Assembly: GCA_017461685.1 (NCBI GenBank)
Contig: JAFTXF010000153.1
Span: 1 to 5,644 of the forward strand
Direction of reading: 5' to 3'
Length of the DNA stretch: 5,644 nt
Source of the DNA: Lachnospiraceae bacterium
GTDB taxonomy: Bacteria > Bacillota > Clostridia > Lachnospirales > Lachnospiraceae
In this document: positions 1-5,121 of the stretch, piece by piece
Position numbering within the stretch: the first letter of the stretch is position 1
Layout: every line of letters starts with the position of its first letter
Notes under the pieces: generated by a model
Told to the model about the DNA's origin: nothing
What the model saw: the letters and a program-made list of their open reading frames with translations, nothing else
Databases searched by the model: none
Program-made: the position numbers and the translations under genes

Positions 1-1054
1 AGCCATATGCATCCTTTGCCTGTGTTTCACTATTAATATCAATCTTGTAGCCGGTAAGTCTTGCAGCAAGGCGGGCATTCTGTCCTTCCTTACCGATTGC
101 AAGGCTTAACTGATAATCCGGGACAACTACCTTTGCTGTCTTTTCATCCGGATCTGCAAATACGGCAACTACCTTGGAAGGTGCAAGCGCATTCTGGATA
201 AAATTACCCGGGTTTTCATCCCAAGGAACAATATCGATCTTCTCTCCGCGCAGCTCTTCTACAATAGCATTGACTCTGGCACCGTTCATACCTACGCAGG
301 CACCCACAGCATCTACATTGGCATCGTGAGAGCGAACAGCCATCTTGGTACGGCTGCCTGCCTCACGAGCAATGCTCATGATTTCTACTGTGCCGTCACT
401 GATTTCTGTAACCTCTGACTCAAACAAACGCTTCACTAACTCAGGATGTGTACGGCTGACAGTAATACGAGGTCCCTTTGTAGTGTTCTTTACTTCTACG
501 ATGTACACCTTCACTCTCTGAGTCGGTACCAAAACCTCGCCCTTTACCTGCTCGCTCTCTAATAAAAGTGCATCCGCCTTGCCTAAGTTAATGCTTACAT
601 TTTTGTCAACTACACGCTGTACAATACCGGTTACGATTTCCTTCTCTAATTCATAATACTGATTGTACACAACACTTCTTTCTTCCTCACGGATTTTCTG
701 TAAAATAACGTTCTTGGCATGCTGTGTAGCAATACGTCCGAATTCCTTGGACTTAATCTCTACATGAAGCATATCACCTACCTGGGCATTCTTGGATAAT
801 TCTAAAGCATCATCTAAAGAAATCTGAAGTACTGCGTCTTCTACCTCTTCTTCTGTTGCAACAACCTCTCTGATGGCATACACCAAAAAGTCGCCGGTTT
901 CACGGTTCACTTCGACCTTTACATTGTCTGCTTTACCGAAGTGATTCTTGCAGGCAGCAAGTAAAGAGTTTTCGATAGTTTCAAACATGACCTCTTTACT
1001 GATTTCTTTTTCTTTCTCCAAAATATCCAGTGCCTCTAATAATTCCTTGTTCAT
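1..1054 (-). CDS. nusA: Transcription termination/antitermination factor NusA (C-terminal end cut by window edge)
   Basis: NusA binds RNA polymerase and nascent RNA and modulates pausing, intrinsic termination and antitermination. The window encodes the first 351 residues. The N-terminal polymerase-binding domain covers about residues 1-125 (starting MNKELLEALDILEKEK). An S1 domain runs from about 135 to 200 (EIVTGIVQRV, ending ITVSRTHPELVKRLF). KH1 spans about 205-280 (VGACVGMNGARVNAIVEEL, then GEKIDIVPW), and KH2 begins about 300, with IGKEGQNARLAARLTGYKI at 310-328. These blocks are diagnostic of the family. The ATG ending at 1054 is preceded by GGAGGA 10 bases upstream. Only the end of KH2 and any C-terminal extension are missing. 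It lies 79 bases after rimP, the usual partner in the rimP-nusA-infB operon, and is probably co-transcribed with it. No frameshift or missing motif is visible. Confidence 0.98.
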   Translation of the reverse strand, partial: MNKELLEALDILEKEKEISKEVMFETIENSLLAACKNHFGKADNVKVEVNRETGDFLVYAIREVVATEEEVEDAVLQISLDDALELSKNAQVGDMLHVEIKSKEFGRIATQHAKNVILQKIREEERSVVYNQYYELEKEIVTGIVQRVVDKNVSINLGKADALLLESEQVKGEVLVPTQRVKVYIVEVKNTTKGPRITVSRTHPELVKRLFESEVTEISDGTVEIMSIAREAGSRTKMAVRSHDANVDAVGACVGMNGARVNAIVEELRGEKIDIVPWDENPGNFIQNALAPSKVVAVFADPDEKTAKVVVPDYQLSLAIGKEGQNARLAARLTGYKIDINSETQAKDAYG

Positions 1055-1064
1055 TTTTCCTTTA

Positions 1065-1070
1065 TCCTCC
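1065..1070 (-). promoter_or_regulatory. nusA ribosome binding site
   Basis: GGAGGA on the minus strand lies 10 bases before the nusA ATG. A second weaker AAAGGA sits closer to the start. It supports the chosen start, and the protein has the expected NusA N-terminus from that Met. Confidence 0.85.
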
Positions 1071-1094
1071 TAAAAATTCATATTTGTAACACCT

Positions 1095-1123
1095 GCGGCT
1101 CCGATATGCTGCCCGGACACCGC
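1095..1123 (-). other. Possible GC-rich hairpin between rimP and nusA
   Basis: In the 79-base rimP-nusA gap, the minus strand can fold GCGG-TG-TCCG with CGGA-G-CCGC around a 10-base loop, giving two 4-bp GC-rich helices separated by a small internal loop. No U-tract follows, so it is not an intrinsic terminator. It could be a processing or mRNA-stability element, or chance in a locally GC-rich patch. Confidence 0.35.
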
Positions 1124-1133
1124 TCAAGGTAAA

Positions 1134-1598
1134 TTAAAAATCCAATGCCAACCGAATCACAGCAATTTCGCTGCGTGCAAAAGTCCGCTCCCCTTCTTCA
1201 TTCTCAATCGTAAGGCTTTCACTGTCAAAAGACTTTAATACGCCCGAAAATTCCTTCACCTTATCAATAGGCTTATACGTCTTAATCTCAACCTCTTCAC
1301 CGATACTGTGCTGTAAATGACGGTCCTTCTTTAAAGTACGTCCCAGCCCCGGGCTGCTGACCTCCAGAATGTAGGATTCCTCAATAAAATCCTCTTCATC
1401 CAATGCATCGGAAAATGCCCGGTTCACCTCTACACAATCATTAATATTGACACCTTCCGGCTTATCAATATACACGCGCAGGTACCAGTCACTGCCTTCC
1501 TTGACATACTCTACGTCATAGATGTTCACTCCGACACGTTCTACGATTGGGCCCAGCAGGCGTTCCGCTGTTACTTCGTAATTTTCTCTCCTTGACAT
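1134..1598 (-). CDS. rimP: Ribosome maturation factor RimP
   Basis: RimP is a cytoplasmic assembly factor needed for maturation of the 30S ribosomal subunit. The protein is 154 residues, the usual family length. The N-terminal alpha/beta domain (about 1-85) contains NIYDVEYVKEG and WYLRVYIDKPEGVNINDC. The family signature YILEVSSPGLGRTLKK covers about 76-91. The C-terminal SH3-like beta domain covers about 92-154 (GEEVEIKTYKP, FSGVLKSFD, RSEIAVIRLALDF). The start chosen is the ATG at 1596-1598, which has AAAGGAG five bases upstream. An in-frame TTG at 1631 would add 11 residues but lies upstream of that binding site and has none of its own. It is the first gene of the rimP-nusA unit, with its own candidate promoter and a structured leader upstream. 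Confidence 0.98.
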   Translation of the reverse strand: MSRRENYEVTAERLLGPIVERVGVNIYDVEYVKEGSDWYLRVYIDKPEGVNINDCVEVNRAFSDALDEEDFIEESYILEVSSPGLGRTLKKDRHLQHSIGEEVEIKTYKPIDKVKEFSGVLKSFDSESLTIENEEGERTFARSEIAVIRLALDF

Positions 1599-1603
1599 GT
1601 GTT

Positions 1604-1610
1604 CTCCTTT
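1604..1610 (-). promoter_or_regulatory. rimP ribosome binding site, decides the start
   Basis: AAAGGAG on the minus strand ends five bases before the ATG at 1598. Because it lies inside the longer TTG-initiated reading frame, it argues for the 154-residue form. Confidence 0.88.
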
Positions 1611-1631
1611 CTGAGTGATGCTATGCAACAA

Positions 1632-1659
1632 ATAAGAGTTTGCCGAAGCAAACTCTTAT
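1632..1659 (-). promoter_or_regulatory. Perfect 12-bp hairpin with C(UUCG)G tetraloop in the rimP leader
   Basis: On the minus strand ATAAGAGTTTGC is followed by TTCG and then its exact complement GCAAACTCTTAT. The closing C-G pair around UUCG gives the exceptionally stable cUUCGg tetraloop. The sequence after the stem, TTGTTGCAT, is only moderately T-rich, although the 3' arm itself ends TCTTAT. It lies 136 bases past the histidine kinase stop and 33 bases before the rimP ATG, about 20 bases into the rimP transcript if the promoter at 1686-1714 is right. It could terminate kinase-operon read-through, attenuate rimP-nusA, or protect the mRNA. The structure is certain from sequence; its role is inferred. 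Confidence 0.8.
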
Positions 1660-1685
1660 AGTAACATCATATTTAATTCATATAT

Positions 1686-1714
1686 AGTTTAGCACTAAAA
1701 TCAAGGGAATGCAA
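1686..1714 (-). promoter_or_regulatory. Candidate promoter of the rimP-nusA operon
   Basis: On the minus strand TTGCAT (1709-1714) and TAAACT (1686-1691) are separated by exactly 17 bases. The -10 is preceded by TGC, an extended -10. The hexamers match consensus at 3/6 and 4/6, so the call leans on the spacing and the TGn element. Transcription would begin near 1679, giving a leader of about 80 bases that contains the UUCG hairpin. A promoter here is expected because the preceding gene is unrelated and 196 bases away. Confidence 0.6.
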
Positions 1715-1758
1715 GGGTTTTTTCGTAAATTTCTGCACTTTTGCTGCTTTTTTAGTGC
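1692..1758. repeat. 9-bp perfect inverted repeat flanking the rimP promoter region
   Basis: GCACTAAAA at 1692-1700 and TTTTAGTGC at 1750-1758 (plus strand) are exact reverse complements separated by 49 bases. The left arm lies in the spacer of the candidate rimP promoter and includes the extended -10 bases. A partial third copy, GCACTTTT, is at 1735-1742. The large spacing makes a simple RNA hairpin unlikely. A protein-binding role or chance in AT-rich DNA are both possible. Confidence 0.45.
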
Positions 1759-1794
1759 GTATGCTGTCTCTTGCACCGGTACGGAGCTTCTTTT

Positions 1795-3270
1795 TTATTT
1801 GGTGCTTAATTCAAACCAAAATGCAACTCCGCCTTCTGTATTTTCCACACCGTACCCTTGCTGCATACCGGTCATAATGGCTTTTACAATGGACAGGCCG
1901 ACCCCGCTTCCGCCGTATGCACGTGTTCTGGCCTTATCCACTTTATAAAACTTGTCCCAGATATGTGCCAAATCCTCTTTCGGAATATGGGCTCCGGTGT
2001 TATAGACAACTACTCTGGCTTTGTCTTCAAGCTGCTTCATAATCACGCGTATTTCAGGAGCATCACCACTGACATGATGAACTGCATTGGAAAAATAATT
2101 CATAAATACTTCTTCCACCTTAAATTCATCACCCCAGGCATAAAGAGTCTCCGGTGCGTCTACCACTACCCTGGCCTGCTGTTCTTTCACTAAAATGTCA
2201 GCGTTATTTATATAATTTCGTACCAAAGCAGCCAAATCAAAACGTTCCATAGTCATATGATTGTGCCCGCTCTCCAGTTCGTTTAAGGTCATAAGGCTTT
2301 TTACCATGCGGTTCATACGCTCCGCCTCATCTCCGATGACCTCCAAATAAAAATTCATGCTTTCCGGATCATCCGTGATGCCTTCGCGTAAACCTTCGGC
2401 ATATCCCTGAATCAAAGCAATCGGGGTCTTGAGTTCGTGTGATACATTGCCGATAAATTCCTGTCGTTGCTTATCAATTTCTTCTTTTTTACGGATATCC
2501 TGCTGTAATTCGATATTAGCCGATTTTAATTCGGAAATAGTTTTTTCCAGAGACTCAGACAAGGTATTCATATTATTGCCCAGAATACCGATTTCATTTT
2601 TATCTGTGCCGGTATACTTTGCCTCAAAATCCAAATGCGTGATTTGCTCAGACAAGTCAGCCAGTTTCAAAATAGGCTTGCTGATTTTACCGGAATAAAT
2701 CCACGCAATGATTCCCCCCAGTATCACCGCTGCTATCCCTATTGCCGTCAAAAACTTGTTGGAAATAGCAGCGCTTTCCGCCATGCTCTCCAGCGGCGTA
2801 GTAAATAAAAAGGTGTATCCGTTATCTAACCGCCCCCACATTTCCATATTTCCTGTTTTGGTGCGGGTGTCCATGGTGGTCTGTATGACATATGCCTTCT
2901 CCTGCTCAAGCACCTTTCTGGGCGGAAGAATATCCCAACGGTATTTCACCAGCTTAGTACTAAGATTCTCTATATCTATACCGGCATAAAACCACGGAAC
3001 ATTGGCCTCATCTAAAATAATCATATTCAGATTATATCTGCCGCAGGCTTTTAACAGTGTATTGCAAAATTCCTCATCTTCATCTGCAGACCGCTCATCT
3101 TCCACATTATCCTGCAGAAACTCATACACTTCTATCAGGCTCTTTTTCTTATCAATGGTATAAATACTTTCCAAAAACAGTATATTGGCAAGCAGACATA
3201 TTAGTATAGTAACGGCAAGCAGCACTATAGTGGTAATCGCAACTTGCCTGCGAATAGATTGTTTCTTCAT
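1795..3270 (-). CDS. HAMP-domain sensor histidine kinase without an adjacent response regulator
   Basis: This is a membrane-bound two-component sensor kinase of 491 residues. TM1 covers about 10-33, an extracytoplasmic sensor region about 34-172, TM2 about 173-193 and HAMP about 190-245. A short coiled linker (about 240-270) leads to the HisKA domain with the H-box NVSHELKTP, His278 being the predicted phosphorylation site. The ATPase domain has an N-box (EVFMNYFSNAVHHV, Asn395), a G1-like YNTGAHIP (about 423-430), FYKVDKARTR (441-450) and the G2 box GGSGVGLSIV (453-462). G1 has Asn where the canonical DxGxG has Asp; the rest looks intact, so activity is likely. The start is the ATG at 3268-3270 with AGAGGA six bases upstream; a TTG at 3288 would add six residues and lacks a site. 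The gene starts 24 bases after the membrane protein, so the two probably share a transcript. Its signal and partner regulator cannot be read here. Confidence 0.96.
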   Translation of the reverse strand: MKKQSIRRQVAITTIVLLAVTILICLLANILFLESIYTIDKKKSLIEVYEFLQDNVEDERSADEDEEFCNTLLKACGRYNLNMIILDEANVPWFYAGIDIENLSTKLVKYRWDILPPRKVLEQEKAYVIQTTMDTRTKTGNMEMWGRLDNGYTFLFTTPLESMAESAAISNKFLTAIGIAAVILGGIIAWIYSGKISKPILKLADLSEQITHLDFEAKYTGTDKNEIGILGNNMNTLSESLEKTISELKSANIELQQDIRKKEEIDKQRQEFIGNVSHELKTPIALIQGYAEGLREGITDDPESMNFYLEVIGDEAERMNRMVKSLMTLNELESGHNHMTMERFDLAALVRNYINNADILVKEQQARVVVDAPETLYAWGDEFKVEEVFMNYFSNAVHHVSGDAPEIRVIMKQLEDKARVVVYNTGAHIPKEDLAHIWDKFYKVDKARTRAYGGSGVGLSIVKAIMTGMQQGYGVENTEGGVAFWFELSTK

Positions 3271-3276
3271 CTTGCA

Positions 3277-3282
3277 TCCTCT
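3277..3282 (-). promoter_or_regulatory. Histidine kinase ribosome binding site, decides the start
   Basis: AGAGGA on the minus strand lies six bases before the ATG at 3270. It falls within the longer TTG-initiated frame and so supports the 491-residue protein beginning MKKQSIRR, directly followed by the first membrane segment. Confidence 0.85.
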
Positions 3283-3294
3283 TATCAAAGGGCA

Positions 3295-4980
3295 TTAATT
3301 CCTACGGAAGCCCTCTTCTATCGTCTCTCCTCTGAATTCCAGGTCCACCTTGGCTATGGAAGCCGGGAAGTAATCATATCCCGTCCTGTCCCCGACCACC
3401 GGATAATAAAAGGTTACGCCGTTGACTTCATAGCTTTCCAACTCATATGTGCCATAATCCTCCTGCCAGATATAGCAATTAGAAAGATAACAGCTGCCAA
3501 AATAATCTACCACCATAAAAGCCTTGTAAATACCGTACACCAAAAAGGCCGCATACACGGTTCTATGGCAAACTTTCTTAAAGGATCGCTTTGTCCCATC
3601 CTTGTAAGCTAACAACACATTCATACACCATCCGAAAACCACCAAAGCCAAAAGAAGTACATATGCATAGCCATAGCGCATCAGCGGTGCACTGGTCTGC
3701 CAAAAAGCATACGAACAGAGCATCGTTACCATTACTAACAAAGCCTCCAAATGCCGGAACCTCCTGCCCAATACTATTACGATAGCAATCAGGATTGTAG
3801 CTGCCGCTGCCGCCAATGCTCCGATAATAAGCAGCTTTTCCATCCCGGTAAGCGTACTCATAAACCAATTCGGGAACCAGCCCGTAATCGGTGTGTCAAT
3901 CAAACCAATGTCATACAAAGCACGCCCCCAGACTTTAATCTGCATCGAATCCACATCTATCAATGCCGCATCCATCTTCCAGTCCACATGAAATAAATCC
4001 AGTGCAGTAAAAGGATACAAAAGCCATCCGGATATAAGGACGGTTCTGGCAAACCAAGGTACGGCCACCAGAAGCCCCATGCCAAGATAAATCAAAATCT
4101 CTTTTATACGCTTCTGTTTTATCAGCATGTATGCAGGTTTTATCAGTAAAATCAGTATCAGGCCCGCCGTCAGTTTCAAAGTAAGGGCATATACACCGGC
4201 CACACACAATAAGGCGAACGGTGCAATGGTCCGGCTGTCCTCTTTCAGCGCATCCAGCCATTTGATTACGATAAAAAATATCACCATCATGACCGCATAA
4301 TCCGATGCCGGCGAAACCACTTCATCCATAATTACCATCAAATAATATATGGCACCGATTCTGGCATAATCCGCCAATCCGAACTGCTTATTCTTCCAGC
4401 TGTTCACGATCGGAAGGCAGGTGATGCTAAGGATCAGGGCAATAAAGCCGTTCATAGTATGCATGGATTCCCCCAATACAAATTTCAGGCTGTAAAGCGC
4501 CGACAGCGCAAAAAAAGAACTGTTATAAGCAAAACGTTCATGCAGATTGCCTAAACCCGGTACAATACCGTACTCTTCCAGCCATCGAATACTCTGAGCA
4601 TGGTATAAATCCGTGTCATAATGTATATACCCTCTGGATGTAAAAAAAGCCCACAACACAAAAAGCACAAGCAGGCTTAGCTTTCCTGTAATTCCCGTAC
4701 TGAACTTCCATTCACGCAAGGTGGTCACAATGGCCCTGCGCCTGCCTATTAAAATCCCAAGACATCCGATGAGCAGCACCACATTGGCCGCCATGCTCAC
4801 CCTATAAAACAGGCTGAAAATCTGGGCATATACCGTAGCCGCAATCAAGCCCGCCATAAGGATACTGTCCAGCTTTTTGATTCGGTAATGAAAAAGCTTT
4901 TCCACGAAGGCTTCTACGCCAAAGCCTAACATCAAAATTGTAAAACCGGCATATATCCAGTTAATCATTGTCATTAACAT
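3295..4980 (-). CDS. Polytopic membrane protein, LIC_10190-like, possible GT-C-type envelope enzyme
   Basis: This is a 561-residue integral membrane protein with about a dozen hydrophobic segments, roughly at 5-25, 41-60, 64-80, 101-114, 155-170, 175-192, 208-241 (perhaps two), 253-283 (two), 295-315, 382-405, 410-427, 433-455 and 474-490. After the fourth segment comes HYDTDLYHAQSIRWLEEYG (120-138), then VPGLGNLHERFAYNSSFF (140-157). The tail of about 70 residues is polar and ends in a VDLEFRGETIEEGFRRN-type sequence. From memory, this acidic DxDLYHxQ motif, the GLGNLHxR block and the RG...GFR ending match the LIC_10190 membrane family (not verified by search). An acidic pair in the first large loop resembles GT-C glycosyltransferases that use lipid-linked sugars, but the reaction is unknown. 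The ATG at 4980 is chosen because AGAAGGA lies nine bases upstream; Met3 and Met5 are less well spaced. It shares an operon with the downstream kinase. Confidence 0.75.
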   Translation of the reverse strand: MLMTMINWIYAGFTILMLGFGVEAFVEKLFHYRIKKLDSILMAGLIAATVYAQIFSLFYRVSMAANVVLLIGCLGILIGRRRAIVTTLREWKFSTGITGKLSLLVLFVLWAFFTSRGYIHYDTDLYHAQSIRWLEEYGIVPGLGNLHERFAYNSSFFALSALYSLKFVLGESMHTMNGFIALILSITCLPIVNSWKNKQFGLADYARIGAIYYLMVIMDEVVSPASDYAVMMVIFFIVIKWLDALKEDSRTIAPFALLCVAGVYALTLKLTAGLILILLIKPAYMLIKQKRIKEILIYLGMGLLVAVPWFARTVLISGWLLYPFTALDLFHVDWKMDAALIDVDSMQIKVWGRALYDIGLIDTPITGWFPNWFMSTLTGMEKLLIIGALAAAAATILIAIVIVLGRRFRHLEALLVMVTMLCSYAFWQTSAPLMRYGYAYVLLLALVVFGWCMNVLLAYKDGTKRSFKKVCHRTVYAAFLVYGIYKAFMVVDYFGSCYLSNCYIWQEDYGTYELESYEVNGVTFYYPVVGDRTGYDYFPASIAKVDLEFRGETIEEGFRRN

Positions 4981-4989
4981 ATTAATTAT

Positions 4990-4996
4990 TCCTTCT
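4990..4996 (-). promoter_or_regulatory. Membrane protein ribosome binding site
   Basis: AGAAGGA on the minus strand lies nine bases before the first of three closely spaced in-frame ATGs (4980, 4974, 4968). Spacing favours the first; from the second it would be 15 bases. Confidence 0.75.
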
Positions 4997-5054
4997 AAAA
5001 CAAATTCATTTAAATGCCAGCCAATATACAGGAAACCCTCGCCTGTTTTCTCCT

Positions 5055-5063
5055 ATATTAGCA
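5055..5063 (-). promoter_or_regulatory. Extended -10 promoter of the membrane protein-kinase operon
   Basis: The minus strand reads TGC-TAATAT: a 5/6 match to TATAAT-type -10 elements by composition and a TGn extension, 75 bases before the membrane protein ATG. No good -35 hexamer is found 16-18 bases upstream; that position is instead occupied by the 7-bp direct repeats at 5069-5086. A weak -35 with an extended -10 is typical of activator-dependent promoters. The start would be near 5048, leaving a leader of about 68 bases. Confidence 0.6.
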
Positions 5064-5068
5064 CACAC

Positions 5069-5086
5069 TTGTGAAGCAATTGTGAA
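5069..5086 (-). promoter_or_regulatory. Tandem direct repeat, candidate OmpR/PhoB-family operator
   Basis: On the minus strand TTCACAA occurs twice, exactly, separated by TTGC: an 11-bp period, about one helical turn. It spans the -35 position of the promoter at 5055-5063. Response regulators of the OmpR/PhoB family commonly bind two hexamer-like direct repeats with 11-bp periodicity next to or over the -35; Bacillus PhoP (TTAACA units) and Streptomyces PhoP (GTTCACC units) are known examples. Binding here is inferred, and the identity of the regulator is unknown. Confidence 0.55.
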
Positions 5087-5098
5087 TATATTCCACAA
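5080..5098. repeat. Imperfect palindrome overlapping the direct repeat
   Basis: The core GAATATATTC at 5084-5093 is a perfect 10-bp palindrome. Allowing one extra C it extends to TTGTGAATATATTCcACAA, sharing its left arm with the distal direct repeat unit. It may be part of a composite operator just upstream of the promoter. Confidence 0.4.
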
Positions 5099-5121
5099 AT
5101 TTCTTAAAATCACTATTCAAG

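Noticed and set aside
1599..1631. In-frame upstream TTG start for rimP adding 11 residues
   Set aside because: The strong AAAGGAG at 1604-1610 lies within that extension and points to the ATG at 1598; the family N-terminus also fits that start.
3271..3288. In-frame upstream TTG start for the histidine kinase
   Set aside because: AGAGGA at 3277-3282 lies inside the extension and is well spaced for the ATG at 3270; the TTG has no binding site.
1709..3612. Several plus-strand open frames of 79-122 codons (1709-1948, 1858-2193, 2429-2698, 2708-2989, 3244-3612)
   Set aside because: They mirror the kinase and membrane protein genes on the opposite strand, show no family motifs and have no clear ribosome binding sites.
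3578..4261. Minus-strand frames of about 100 codons inside the membrane protein gene
   Set aside because: They are out-of-frame readings of a long intact gene with convincing membrane segments and motifs.
5028..5046. Small hairpin (ACAGG / CCTGT, 9-base loop) in the leader of the membrane protein gene
   Set aside because: Only five base pairs with no U-tract; it could sit at the transcript's 5' end but is too weak to call.
4981..5121. Intrinsic terminator after the alkyltransferase gene
   Set aside because: No GC-rich stem followed by a T-run is found downstream of the stop on the minus strand, so read-through into the next operon cannot be excluded.
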